DNA of 64,000 bases from a virus. The notes under the pieces are model-generated. The model was not told the origin of the DNA, ran no database searches, and worked only from the letters and a program-made list of their open reading frames with translations. Both the position numbers and the translations under genes were made by a program. Shown piece by piece: positions 8,515 to 17,230 of this stretch. The DNA lies in IMG/VR virus record IMGVR_UViG_3300034375_013346, positions 1 to 64,000 of that record, one strand, 5' to 3'. Within the stretch, counting starts at the first letter, position 1. Each line of letters opens with the position of its first letter.

Positions 8515-8700
8515 TTATTTTGACTGAATCCCCTTCGCAGATTGGGAGAAGTCTTCGTACTGCATTAGTTTTCCAACCGTTCCCCTTTCTAATCCAAGGG
8601 ATCCCCTTTCGGATCCAAAGGTTTTCTGGTCGAACCATTTTACAAAGTTGTCGACTGTCTTGAATTTCTTATCTGGTTCTACTACTGGTAATTTGGACAT
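8515..8700 (-). CDS. Small unknown protein
   Basis: 61 residues, basic, no family recognised. An overlapping frame (8456-8638) was judged a shadow because it would cover the late promoter of the next gene. Confidence 0.5.
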   Translation of the reverse strand: MSKLPVVEPDKKFKTVDNFVKWFDQKTFGSERGSLGLERGTVGKLMQYEDFSQSAKGIQSK

Positions 8701-8717
8701 AACTTTCCTTCTTTTAT

Positions 8718-9098
8718 CTATTTATCCAAAAAGAACATTTTAGCCAAAATACCAACCAGTGCAGAGAATATTATCCATAAGGCTTTAGTTACACTTCCCT
8801 TCCATTTAACTAACTCAGCATGCTCCAATAGCAATTCCTGATTAGCCCTCTCATCTTCCTCGTGATTCAGCCTGTGTTTTGTGTTTTGATTAACCTTTAC
8901 TATAACACCGTCTTCGGGATCCAGGAGTTTCCTCTTTAGCTCAGATAAATCTTGCTTCATCTCAGATTGAGCATGTCTTAGCTCCTGGATGTTAATCTGA
9001 ATAATTTTTAACTCCCCATTAGGAAGCTGACTCTGCATCGAGTTAAGCTGATTTAATATATCCTGTATCAATTCAGGTATTTCCCTATTTTGGCTCAT
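8718..9098 (-). CDS. Coiled-coil protein with C-terminal membrane segment (XhlA/holin-like)
   Basis: 126 residues: a long helical heptad region (residues 10-95) and one hydrophobic segment near the C-terminus (ALWIIFSALVGILAKMFF) ending in a short charged tail. This is the layout of the XhlA haemolysin/holin-associated family. It may help membrane disruption at lysis, together with the holin candidate at 51851. The family assignment is from architecture only. Confidence 0.7.
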   Translation of the reverse strand: MSQNREIPELIQDILNQLNSMQSQLPNGELKIIQINIQELRHAQSEMKQDLSELKRKLLDPEDGVIVKVNQNTKHRLNHEEDERANQELLLEHAELVKWKGSVTKALWIIFSALVGILAKMFFLDK

Positions 9099-9203
9099 AT
9101 ACTTTGATTATGGTTTGTTCCCCAACAATCCCAAATAAAGTGTACTCTATATATTTTAGTAAGCCAAACCCGCAGGACAATTTTTTGTAATACTATCAAC
9201 TTT

Positions 9204-9401
9204 TTAATCCTCCCAGATAATTTCTATGCCGTCCAACAAAAGGAGAGATTCCATGGATTCCTCCGGTGTGTCAATTATAAAATTCCCATATGATTCCCCA
9301 GCCCCGAGTCCATTCTCTACTATCTCCGAATTATAGATTCTTATAATTGTGCAAACCTCTATGTGTGCCTGTGGGGAGTATGTGGTAATCTCTACTATCA
9401 C
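9204..9401 (-). CDS. Small unknown protein
   Basis: 65 residues, acidic, beta-rich, ending DGIEIIWED. No family recognised. The 105 bp upstream hold no visible gene. Confidence 0.5.
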   Translation of the reverse strand: MIVEITTYSPQAHIEVCTIIRIYNSEIVENGLGAGESYGNFIIDTPEESMESLLLLDGIEIIWED

Positions 9402-9407
9402 TGGACA

Positions 9408-9677
9408 TCAGTTAAGGATAATGTTTGTTATATCGTCTATATGGACTATGTAATGTTCCCCGCTGACTAGATTTTCTAAAACAACCTCAGTGGAGCTAGA
9501 GCTACCTAGGAGCTTGTGTGATTCCTTAAGAAAGACAAATTCGGAACCCAAATGAGACTGTTCGAGTTTAGATCTCCTCATCCACTTGCTCTGGTTTCTG
9601 AGATATAGCTTCTCGTAATATTCCTTCATAGAATCGGTTGGCTTCTTAATTTTCCGGGGTTTCTTCTTCAGTTCCAT
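9408..9677 (-). CDS. Small unknown basic protein
   Basis: 89 residues with a very basic N-terminus (MELKKKPRKIKKP) and a beta-rich C-terminal half. Start overlaps the upstream gene by 32 bp. Function unknown; the basic tail could bind nucleic acid. Confidence 0.6.
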   Translation of the reverse strand: MELKKKPRKIKKPTDSMKEYYEKLYLRNQSKWMRRSKLEQSHLGSEFVFLKESHKLLGSSSSTEVVLENLVSGEHYIVHIDDITNIILN

Positions 9678-10623
9678 TATCGTAGTATCCTTTATTTTTT
9701 AATTCCTTTAGATATTCTATTATCGTCTCCACCTCTTGTTTCCTCTTTTCCCCGTGTAGTACTTTTATGTCCCTTTTATTTTCTGGAATTCTATAGAATG
9801 AAGAGATTAAGCCGCTTTCCACCTCCTCTGGATTCTGGAAAAAATGAAGAACCGTATCCATCCCCTCTATATTGATATATGACATTGGTAATCCACCACC
9901 TCCATTTTTCCAAACCAGAGTATTCATTACGCTCTCATCCTGGAAAGGTGAATATTCATACACATCAACTACCTTCCATAGGACATTGAGAACTTCCTCC
10001 AGTACAATGAGAAATTCCTTACAGCCCTGATTAAAGAGGAAGAGATTACCAGTCCTATATTCATCCCTTGATTCTATGGGTACCTGAAAAAATTTCATTA
10101 GTGGATATTCAATGGTCTTTGTCAAATCTCTTTCTGGCCAGCATCCTTCGAATGGATTTCCCCTCACATTCCCATCATCGTCGGTTACCATGACAAATTC
10201 ATGCGGACCTTTGGTCATCAGAGGGGTGGATTTAATTTTATCCGAGTACGAGAAGATTTCATCTATGTTTGGGCAAGCTATGCTATCCCCGTCTATAAAA
10301 CAACATTCGTCATATCCCATATCCAGAACTCTCAGGCAAGCTTCGGATTTTCTGGTCATGATCTGGAAGCTTCTCAAATTCCTCCTGTCGACGTAGAAAT
10401 TCCCACCCTCAACATAGTTGAATGGTGTTCCATTCTCGTTAATATCATACTCTATCTCATGGAAGATCGCTCCAGAGGGCATTTCCAACCCTTCTTTCTT
10501 TGGGTTGTAATTAATACAAAAAATATGTATGGGATAAGAGGAGAACTCCGATATACTATTAGATAGCAATACCGATAGGTAGTGATAATTTTTGGTTGTT
10601 ATTGAAACGAAACACCTCCTCAT
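9646..10623 (-). CDS. GT-A type glycosyltransferase-like protein
   Basis: 325 residues. The N-terminal half has a nucleotide-sugar transferase look: SITTKNYHYLSVLLSNSI, then CFIDGDSIACPNIDEIF, with DGD as the likely metal-binding DxD, and later FNQGCKEFL and FQDESVMNTL typical of GT8-like folds. Donor and acceptor unknown. Sits next to the pyrimidine-modifying enzyme gene, so base glycosylation is one possibility among several. Confidence 0.65.
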   Translation of the reverse strand: MRRCFVSITTKNYHYLSVLLSNSISEFSSYPIHIFCINYNPKKEGLEMPSGAIFHEIEYDINENGTPFNYVEGGNFYVDRRNLRSFQIMTRKSEACLRVLDMGYDECCFIDGDSIACPNIDEIFSYSDKIKSTPLMTKGPHEFVMVTDDDGNVRGNPFEGCWPERDLTKTIEYPLMKFFQVPIESRDEYRTGNLFLFNQGCKEFLIVLEEVLNVLWKVVDVYEYSPFQDESVMNTLVWKNGGGGLPMSYINIEGMDTVLHFFQNPEEVESGLISSFYRIPENKRDIKVLHGEKRKQEVETIIEYLKELKNKGYYDNGTEEETPEN

Positions 10624-10666
10624 ATATCGTATTTTAGAAATTGTTCGGGTAAACGTAATGAACCCA

Positions 10667-11461
10667 TTATATGTTGCTTTGTTTTAATATACCCTTCTCC
10701 CGATTAAAACAATGCAGAGATATGATATGCATTGAATAATATCCGGGTTCAACTTCTCCCCAAGTTTCGGGGTCTCTCTTTTTCAAGGAATCTAAAATCC
10801 AATATAGCTTTCTACAAGCTAAATAGATATCATCCCTAAAGTGTCTTATGATATCACAGGATCTGATAAAATAAGATATATGAAATCTATCTCCTCTTCT
10901 CATGAAGTGGTAACCTATTGTACAAGGTACTCTTTCCTTATGTGGGGCTCCGGTATCCTCTGGGAACCAAATTGGGAGAAAAGCTTGTCTAGTGAATGGC
11001 TCCCTTTCCAACATATCTATTAAATCAGACATATCACCATACTCAAACCTAATGCCCTGAAGACTCTTTTTTCTAACCTTGCCGGTCTGATTGTTTATAG
11101 GAGCCTTTTTTGGCCAAATTCTCTCCGGATAGGTATGGGAAAACATCTCATCCTTTTTGAATTGCTCATTTTTCTTCCTGTTATAAGGCCACCATTCATT
11201 TGAGGGAGGAGGATTAAGTGGTACCCCACCTATCCTCTCGTCAAAGTGATCATCAGCCCAGGGGAGGTTTGGATTAACCTCCTCGATAAGGCTTTCTATA
11301 TCCTTAGGTATAAACATCTGGAAAGAGTGGTTCATTACTTCCCACATGTCATCTGGGGAAGGAACCCCTTGCCACCTTTCGGTCTTAACCACATATCCGT
11401 GATTATAAAGTCTTTCCTTACTCCACTTAATTGCTTCCGATGGCTTATAAAATGTTTTCAT
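10667..11461 (-). CDS. Thymidylate synthase / dCMP hydroxymethylase family enzyme
   Basis: 264 residues. The core matches the TS fold: TRQAFLPIWFPED, the catalytic cysteine in RVPCTIGYHF, then RSCDIIRHFRDDI and the late PGYYSMHIISLHCF. In thymidylate synthase the RS-x-D segment is followed by PFNI, whose Asn recognises dUMP; here that position reads DDI, i.e. Asp. T4 dCMP hydroxymethylase has the same Asn-to-Asp change and uses dCMP. This suggests a cytosine-modifying enzyme making hydroxymethyl-dCMP, though a dUMP enzyme cannot be excluded. No other thymidylate synthase is seen here. Confidence 0.75.
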   Translation of the reverse strand: MKTFYKPSEAIKWSKERLYNHGYVVKTERWQGVPSPDDMWEVMNHSFQMFIPKDIESLIEEVNPNLPWADDHFDERIGGVPLNPPPSNEWWPYNRKKNEQFKKDEMFSHTYPERIWPKKAPINNQTGKVRKKSLQGIRFEYGDMSDLIDMLEREPFTRQAFLPIWFPEDTGAPHKERVPCTIGYHFMRRGDRFHISYFIRSCDIIRHFRDDIYLACRKLYWILDSLKKRDPETWGEVEPGYYSMHIISLHCFNREKGILKQSNI

Positions 11462-11597
11462 AACAAGAACTTACATTTTTATACAGCCTTGTTATCTTGG
11501 AGTTTCCAGATTTTTAATTTTTAAATCTGAATTCATCTTCAGCGGTATGTTGATGTAATGGTTTCTAGATATTAACTACCCAATTCCGTTAGCTCGG

Positions 11598-11900
11598 TTA
11601 GTCTCTTACCTTAATTCGATACTTGCTTTCGATCCAAGACATCTCCATCTCGGCTTTCATTTTTTCACATCCAGTAATTGACATGATCGAATTAACGCCA
11701 TACTCAATCCACTCCTGATATTCCATCCGGGTGATTGATTTGGTGTTTTGCCAAAACGGGTTTTTCTTGACGTCATCTCTTGTTAAACCAAGATAACTTA
11801 GATGTCTCTCCTGTAGAAGATTCACGATAACTTCCTCTTTTTTCTTAGTACTGGAAGAACTCATTGGATATAAAATTTGATATCTGTTTGGATTATTCAT
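11598..11900 (-). CDS. Unknown protein
   Basis: 100 residues from the ATG at 11900 (MNNPNRYQ). A start at 11945 would add 15 residues but leaves only 6 bp to the CATAAATA box at 11952, so the internal ATG is preferred. Helical, charged C-terminus, no family recognised. The 136 bp downstream hold only an A/T-rich inverted repeat. Confidence 0.6.
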   Translation of the reverse strand: MNNPNRYQILYPMSSSSTKKKEEVIVNLLQERHLSYLGLTRDDVKKNPFWQNTKSITRMEYQEWIEYGVNSIMSITGCEKMKAEMEMSWIESKYRIKVRD

Positions 11901-11951
11901 TTTTACGATTGGGGGCCGAGTATGTTTCGACCGGTACAGACTCAACTGGAT

Positions 11952-11959
11952 CTATTTAT
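11952..11959 (-). promoter_or_regulatory. Late-promoter-like box CATAAATA
   Basis: Seven of eight bases of the T4 late core on the minus strand, between the cupin gene and the gene at 11598. Confidence 0.4.
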
Positions 11960-11977
11960 GTCTGTATCCAATTGAAC

Positions 11978-12364
11978 TTACTTTTGAGAGTCTCCTCTCC
12001 ATACTCTATATGAGTCTGAATCGAAGTGTTCAGTAGAGACTTCATAAACTACACCGTCCTCTAAAGCTTCCAACTGGTGTGGTTGACCAGGTCTCTGTCT
12101 TACTGAATCCCCCACCCTGAGTTCAACCTCGTTTACCTCGGCGGTTTCTGTGTCTATCCATCTATAAAGGAAAGATCCCTCCTGGACATACCACGTTTCG
12201 TCCTTTATCATATGGTAGTGCATCGAAAATTTAGCTCCTTTTTTAAAGCATAATAGTTTACCACAGTAAAGTTCATTGTTCTCAAAGATTATCTCATGTC
12301 CCCATCCCTTGGGAACGTTGCATCCTGGACATTCTTTTGCATTAAATACCTTGGGCTTTTCCAT
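11978..12364 (-). CDS. Cupin-fold protein, sugar-phosphate isomerase-like
   Basis: 128 residues. Single cupin domain with the first metal motif FSMHYHMIKDETWYVQEG and the second at RQRPGQPHQLEA. Pattern resembles the C-terminal cupin of type II mannose-6-phosphate isomerase/GDP-mannose pyrophosphorylase and WxcM-like sugar isomerases. Fits the neighbouring sugar genes. Confidence 0.75.
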   Translation of the reverse strand: MEKPKVFNAKECPGCNVPKGWGHEIIFENNELYCGKLLCFKKGAKFSMHYHMIKDETWYVQEGSFLYRWIDTETAEVNEVELRVGDSVRQRPGQPHQLEALEDGVVYEVSTEHFDSDSYRVWRGDSQK

Positions 12365-12374
12365 TGGATTTATC

Positions 12375-12794
12375 TTATTTTAATAATTCGTTTATCATGT
12401 CATGATATCGGGGAAGTGCTCTCACGCTAGCCTCATCCTTATCCATGAATTTGGCGTCGTCTATTTCCTCTAATTGTAGCATAGTCTGTGGAATTATTTC
12501 GCTCTTCAGTCCCAGTTCAGAGAGGGATTCGACCCTATATTCATAGATAAAGACCTCCTTGAAAATTTTCTTTGCCCTTATATAGTTAATCTTGAATTCT
12601 CTCCCCAATAAATCCATAGGTACTTCAATTCCAACCTCCTCCAAGGTTTCCCTACATGCTGCTTCCTTATTGCTTTCCCCCTTTTCAACATGTCCCTTTG
12701 GTGGCATATAGCTCTTGAACCATCTAGACCTAGAGCTATGGCAAAGGAGTATCTTATTTTCACACACTATAGCTATCCCTGCTGATCTTTCCAT
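12375..12794 (-). CDS. Nudix hydrolase
   Basis: 139 residues. A complete Nudix box is present (GHVEKGESNKEAACRETLEEVGI region, residues about 34-56: G-x5-E-x7-RE-x2-EE-x-G). Substrates could be nucleotides, nucleotide sugars or RNA caps. A GATAAATA box lies 23 bp upstream, so it starts a late transcript. Confidence 0.9.
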   Translation of the reverse strand: MERSAGIAIVCENKILLCHSSRSRWFKSYMPPKGHVEKGESNKEAACRETLEEVGIEVPMDLLGREFKINYIRAKKIFKEVFIYEYRVESLSELGLKSEIIPQTMLQLEEIDDAKFMDKDEASVRALPRYHDMINELLK

Positions 12795-12816
12795 CTCGTT
12801 TTAATATTTGTACAGA

Positions 12817-12824
12817 TATTTATC
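12817..12824 (-). promoter_or_regulatory. Late-promoter-like box GATAAATA
   Basis: One mismatch to TATAAATA on the minus strand, 23 bp before the Nudix ATG; the same box and spacing recur before 38601 and 46959. Confidence 0.5.
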
Positions 12825-12865
12825 CAACTTTACACAGCTCTCACCAGATCACTATGTAAAAAAAT

Positions 12866-13699
12866 CTATATCTGATCCGCAGATACTGCTCTACCTTTCA
12901 TTTTCTCCCAATCCTTCTCGGGTCTCACCTCCAGGTTAGTTTTCCATCCACCTTCCACTGTATTCATAGGAAGACCTGCCTCTCTGGCAAAGTGGATCAT
13001 CGCATTAACGTCCTTAGGAAAGCAAGTTCCTCCATACCCCATCTTACCATCTGGACCTGGTACATGAAGATGTGAATCACCCACTCTTCCATCCGAAGCA
13101 AATCCATGGATTGCATCCTCCCAATTAATACCTATCTTCTCACCTAATCGGTAGAATTCATTCATCATTGAAACCTTGGTAGCAAAAAAGGTATTATTCA
13201 TATACTTGATATACTCAGCAGTTGTAGAGTCCGTGTATATGATATGCTTGTTCATGAATCTTTCAGAGAATAATTCACCAACCTCCTTAGTGAGGTCTTC
13301 ATCCCCACCAAGAACTATCCTAGCCTGTGTTAAAATATCAAGCTTAGCAGTCCTCTCCGTTAAAAACTCAGGCGAGAATATAATCCGGTATCCGAATTTC
13401 TCTCTCATCTCCATGGTGGTTCCTGGGAGTACCGTTGATTTGATTATAAAGATAGAATCGGGTGAGGGGATAATGGAGCTAAAGAAATCCTCAATAAGGG
13501 ATAAATCTTGGGTTCCATCGGATCTCATGGGTGTGGGCAGACACACAAAGATGTATTTTTGCCCGAGCACGGCATCTAAACTATGGGTCCTCCTCTTTTC
13601 ATCTATGTCATAAATTCTGACATCGGCTGTTGGAGAAAAAGCAAAGGCCTGAGCCTCTCCTACAAAGCCATTACCCACTATTCCTACTCTTCTTTTCAT
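12866..13699 (-). CDS. UDP-glucose/GDP-mannose dehydrogenase-like protein, short form
   Basis: 277 residues against about 390-440 for the family. The N-terminal Rossmann domain (GIVGNGFVGEA) and the central domain with the catalytic cysteine (GYGGTCFPKD) and the STVLPGTT motif are intact; the C-terminal sugar-nucleotide-binding domain is missing. It may be a compact active form, need a partner, or use another substrate. Six bases from the epimerase gene, so co-transcribed with it. Confidence 0.85.
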   Translation of the reverse strand: MKRRVGIVGNGFVGEAQAFAFSPTADVRIYDIDEKRRTHSLDAVLGQKYIFVCLPTPMRSDGTQDLSLIEDFFSSIIPSPDSIFIIKSTVLPGTTMEMREKFGYRIIFSPEFLTERTAKLDILTQARIVLGGDEDLTKEVGELFSERFMNKHIIYTDSTTAEYIKYMNNTFFATKVSMMNEFYRLGEKIGINWEDAIHGFASDGRVGDSHLHVPGPDGKMGYGGTCFPKDVNAMIHFAREAGLPMNTVEGGWKTNLEVRPEKDWEKMKGRAVSADQI

Positions 13700-13704
13700 A
13701 TGTT

Positions 13705-14544
13705 TTATTTTTTATTCTTAAATTCCAGATCAAGACTTTCCTTGTAGTCCTTTATTCTGTTTTTTATTTCTTTCTCGGGTTCCCATCCGGGTAATCTCTT
13801 ATTAACATCTGCACAAGTTAGAAACTGGTATCCCTCGGGTATCATCTCCGGACCAGTATACGTAAAAGGTATATTGAAGGTTGTCATAAAATCCTCGAAG
13901 TAACATGGAGTACCGGTTCCTATATCCCAGGTAGTTCCGGCTTTAACCTTGTCCATCGCTATCAGATTTGCACTAACAACATCATCTACGTGAATGAAGT
14001 CCCTCTGGGGTTTCTTGGGGAAAAGCTCCATTACCTTCATGGATTTTTCCACGTAATATTTATAATAAGCCTGGTAAGCTACTGAGGACATCCTACCTTT
14101 ATTTTGTTCACCTGGACCAAAGACATTAAAATATCTGAGGCAAACAGCAATCCCCATCCCGTGGAGAAAGCCCTCAGCAGCATATTTGGACCAGGCATAT
14201 AGATTAGCCGGTTTTTCCCCATCTGTTCCATAACAGGCAGCGGATGATGAATAAACCATTTTTACCCGATGTTCCATACAGAGATTTCCTAGATACTTGG
14301 AAAACTCGTAATTCAGGAACATCATGTAATTTACATCTTGGTTCAGAGTATCTGAACAAGCACCTACATGAAAAACCCCGTGTATTTTATTATTCTCGAA
14401 TACCTTTCTGAGTCTATCTTGCCAGTCATGCGATAACGCATCTTCCTCCTCGAACGAAAATACTGAATTTCCGCTTGATACAAGGGATCTCTTTAGATTT
14501 CTCCCTATGAATCCATTGGATCCAGTAATTAAATAATTCCTCAT
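13705..14544 (-). CDS. NAD-dependent sugar epimerase, ADP-heptose 6-epimerase-like
   Basis: 279 residues, extended short-chain dehydrogenase. NAD-binding ITGSNGFIGRNL at the start, SSSAACYG then YAWSKYAAE with the catalytic Tyr-Lys pair, RYFNVFGPGE, and RDFIHVDDVV. The pattern is closest to HldD (ADP-L-glycero-D-manno-heptose epimerase), an LPS inner-core enzyme. With the dehydrogenase next door it suggests nucleotide-sugar conversion for glycan synthesis or remodelling. Confidence 0.85.
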   Translation of the reverse strand: MRNYLITGSNGFIGRNLKRSLVSSGNSVFSFEEEDALSHDWQDRLRKVFENNKIHGVFHVGACSDTLNQDVNYMMFLNYEFSKYLGNLCMEHRVKMVYSSSAACYGTDGEKPANLYAWSKYAAEGFLHGMGIAVCLRYFNVFGPGEQNKGRMSSVAYQAYYKYYVEKSMKVMELFPKKPQRDFIHVDDVVSANLIAMDKVKAGTTWDIGTGTPCYFEDFMTTFNIPFTYTGPEMIPEGYQFLTCADVNKRLPGWEPEKEIKNRIKDYKESLDLEFKNKK

Positions 14545-14599
14545 AGAGACTTATTTACTCTATGATACCGGAATTGATCGGAAATATTTCGTTTGTTCT

Positions 14600-14621
14600 G
14601 GATTATTTTTTAAAATAATCC
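14600..14621 (-). terminator. Perfect A/T-rich inverted repeat at a gene end
   Basis: Ten-base-pair arms GGATTATTTT/AAAATAATCC over the stop codon of the gene at 14603. It could act as a terminator or mRNA-stabilising hairpin; the stem is A/T rich. Confidence 0.3.
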
Positions 14622-15082
14622 CAATCTATATCTTGGAAATCTATATCATCCACATCATAACCAGCATATCTATTGCCGCTGAACTGAGCTGGAAAATAAA
14701 ACACATACTTGGAATCATCCGTTATCCCTGTAAGAAATCCTAATCCCTCTCCGGGTTCAGTGATCTCATCGTCATCTAGAATTACTATATCCTCAAAACC
14801 ATCGGGTCTAATAACACTCACAGCCTCCCATGAGGTGTTTTTAAATTGGTTCTTTATCTTCTCCTTATCCGCCTCCCCTGATGGATCCAGAAAGTAAGAG
14901 TAGGTACCATCACGATCAGACCATTCCTTAATCTTCCCTATTAATTCCTCCAGGTCAAGTTCATCACTCCATGGTAAAAGTCTGCGTATGAACTTTACCC
15001 CTCTGCTGTGTTTTTTCTGGGGAAAGGGTGAACTCCTCGCTCTTCTATTCCAATAATCTTCAAAAAGATCTATCTTTTTCAT
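14603..15082 (-). CDS. Unknown protein with capsid-targeting-like N-terminus
   Basis: 159 residues from the ATG at 15082 (MKKIDLFEDYW), chosen over a longer frame because it restores the aromatic-x-x-aromatic head motif and leaves 4 bp to the upstream gene. No [LIV]-x-E cut site follows closely, so processing is less sure. The C-terminus is acidic and aromatic (DVDDIDFQDIDWDYF). No family recognised. Confidence 0.65.
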   Translation of the reverse strand: MKKIDLFEDYWNRRARSSPFPQKKHSRGVKFIRRLLPWSDELDLEELIGKIKEWSDRDGTYSYFLDPSGEADKEKIKNQFKNTSWEAVSVIRPDGFEDIVILDDDEITEPGEGLGFLTGITDDSKYVFYFPAQFSGNRYAGYDVDDIDFQDIDWDYFKK

Positions 15083-15086
15083 CAGA

Positions 15087-17048
15087 TTATATATCCAAAA
15101 AGATCCATTGCTCCTGGTAGCATGTGGGATCAAGTATAACAAGCTTCAGATCCATCCCAATCCAATCCCGAGAAACACCTATCCAGTAATTCCCACCGCT
15201 TGTTAAATTTATTGAATATCTGATCAATGCTTGTCCGTATTGATCCTCCAGTATTACCCCACAATTACCCCGGGACTTTCCATTATATTTAAATGATAAC
15301 CTATCTAGAGATGAATCGAACGAAATTTCCGTCAGTGGATTCGATAATGAGGTGGAGAGTCTCTTCGCTACTATAGACCTTATTATATGAGATTCTAGCT
15401 GTCTTATGATTTCATACCAACTGGAATCCATATTCAGATGTACAACATTTAGTGGATTACCTATGAGGTCCCTAGTAGATTTATCAGGAAATGCTGTTCT
15501 ATTAGATTTATCTATAATTTCCTTTGTGTATCTGATTTTATTAGCCCCTATATCTCTCTTTAGTGTACCATCCAGGCAGAGAAAGAAGAAGGGGAAATCA
15601 GGAACTTTGGAAATCTCCAGAGCATCCACCAATGTATAGACTATGTTAATGTCATATGAAACCAGGTCATCATTACTATTCCTAATATCTACCTTATGAC
15701 CCCTTCCTCTGAGCAATGATGCCATTCTCGCACAGTTCTCATAAAAAGGGAAGTCCGAATACTCAACAGGATCGATGATCGAGATGTTTAGTTGAGAGAT
15801 GGATTTTTCGATATCAATCAAGGATTCATGTCTAACCATATCAAATCCAACCGAGTGCTTATACCAATCAGACCCAGTGGCCAAGGATGCTAATATTTCT
15901 TCGAACCCTTTACGATATTGTGATTCATAAGCCCTGTTAAGAAGAATTTTAAACTCTAAATCTTTATTCGATATCGGATTAGATGAGATCGAAAAAACCT
16001 TAATCCTGATTCCACTGAATACATCAACAACCATATCATGAACCTCGATGTGTTGGATATGACCATACTCGCCATATCTACTATGAGTTATTACGCAATC
16101 CCATTTTTCAGAAAATCTAAGTCTCTGCAGATCCGAGTAGATGGAACTAGAATCCTCAAGGGGAGATAAGGAGAACCTATAATCCCATATTTCATAATCC
16201 TCTATTTCGAGGATCTCCATTGCTTTTAAAAATTCAGATTTCCTGACTTCATCATATCCGCCAGTTACACAAACTACCCTGGTGTTTTCCGCATTCTTTG
16301 AAAGCCAATTACCGAAGAATATAGATTCATCATCCGGATGAGCGACTATTATAAGATTTCTTGCAATTTCCAAACAGTTTTCGCATTCTTTTCTAGTGTC
16401 ATCCCAATAAACCCATCTTGAGTTGCATAGTTTACAAAAACCTATTTTATAATTGGGATTCTCTGTAGTATATATTTTACCATCCCGGGGGATGAATTTC
16501 CACTTATAACCGAAGTCACCGGATGAATTGGATTTGACCCTGCTCTTTACAACCTCATGCCAAGAAGTTGACATGCCCTCAGGTGCTACGAAATCTAGAT
16601 AGTCGATTGAGTGATCTGTTATACAATACTCGATAAGCTTTATCCACATCCACTTACCCAAACCTGGATACAATTCCTTGTTATAGAGTGGGGCATTGCA
16701 ATAAAGATAGTTTCCCCACCTAAATATAAAATGTATGGAGATATCCTGATTCCCTAAATATCCTGCAAATAACATTATGTCATTGCCAGAATTAAGAATG
16801 GAATTAGAGTTCCATTCTCCCCATATCGGAAAGTTCCCGTTTGAAAGAGGCTGTGAACACCAGAGATCCATGTAATCCTGTACGAGTGAAACGTCGTAAT
16901 CGATCAACCGATATTCCAGGTTACGATTCCGGGAGAGTGTGCTCTTAAAGTCCTTCCTCGCTGGTTTGGATAGAGATGAGATATACTCACCTAATGAACC
17001 AAAGTCTGAAACCTTCAGTATTAATGGGTTATTCAGATTCGGTATCAT
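15087..17048 (-). CDS. Fusion: FemAB/GNAT-like acyltransferase and PIG-L deacetylase
   Basis: 653 residues in three parts. Residues about 5-190 resemble the FemAB/BioF2-type acetyltransferase fold (ARKDFKSTLSRNR; LGKWMWIKLIEYC). A short cysteine cluster (CKLCNSR, CENC, about 200-225) looks like a zinc ribbon. Residues about 225-370 are a PIG-L/LmbE N-acetylglucosamine deacetylase with zinc ligands in VAHPDDESIFFG and THSRYGEYGHIQHIEVHD. The rest (about 390-653) is unassigned. An acyltransferase joined to a deacetylase would swap the acyl group on an amino sugar; this is inference. Confidence 0.75.
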   Translation of the reverse strand: MIPNLNNPLILKVSDFGSLGEYISSLSKPARKDFKSTLSRNRNLEYRLIDYDVSLVQDYMDLWCSQPLSNGNFPIWGEWNSNSILNSGNDIMLFAGYLGNQDISIHFIFRWGNYLYCNAPLYNKELYPGLGKWMWIKLIEYCITDHSIDYLDFVAPEGMSTSWHEVVKSRVKSNSSGDFGYKWKFIPRDGKIYTTENPNYKIGFCKLCNSRWVYWDDTRKECENCLEIARNLIIVAHPDDESIFFGNWLSKNAENTRVVCVTGGYDEVRKSEFLKAMEILEIEDYEIWDYRFSLSPLEDSSSIYSDLQRLRFSEKWDCVITHSRYGEYGHIQHIEVHDMVVDVFSGIRIKVFSISSNPISNKDLEFKILLNRAYESQYRKGFEEILASLATGSDWYKHSVGFDMVRHESLIDIEKSISQLNISIIDPVEYSDFPFYENCARMASLLRGRGHKVDIRNSNDDLVSYDINIVYTLVDALEISKVPDFPFFFLCLDGTLKRDIGANKIRYTKEIIDKSNRTAFPDKSTRDLIGNPLNVVHLNMDSSWYEIIRQLESHIIRSIVAKRLSTSLSNPLTEISFDSSLDRLSFKYNGKSRGNCGVILEDQYGQALIRYSINLTSGGNYWIGVSRDWIGMDLKLVILDPTCYQEQWIFLDI

Positions 17049-17054
17049 AATCTA

Positions 17055-17228
17055 TCAGAAGTTTATTCCGATCCCATAATGCAATATCGAGAAGAAAAGA
17101 ACCTGCATCAGCAGCAAGACCAAGAAAAATATGAACTCCTCTAACCCGGTCTCCTTAAAAGGGATTCTCTTTGCCCATATGATTCTACCAAAAATTGTTA
17201 CAACCAATATGAAGGTTAAACTAGGCAT
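17055..17228 (-). CDS. Small two-span membrane protein
   Basis: 57 residues, too short for most gene callers. ATG at 17228 (MPSLTFILVV), hydrophobic segments at about 3-18 and 31-50, stop TGA at 17055. It fits exactly between its neighbours (2 and 6 bp gaps), which supports it. Function unknown. Confidence 0.65.
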   Translation of the reverse strand: MPSLTFILVVTIFGRIIWAKRIPFKETGLEEFIFFLVLLLMQVLFFSILHYGIGINF

Positions 17229-17230
17229 GC

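Noticed and set aside
8456-8638. Overlapping frame MVRPENLWIRK...
   Set aside because: It overlaps a better frame (8515-8700) and the exact TATAAATA box before glutamine synthetase.
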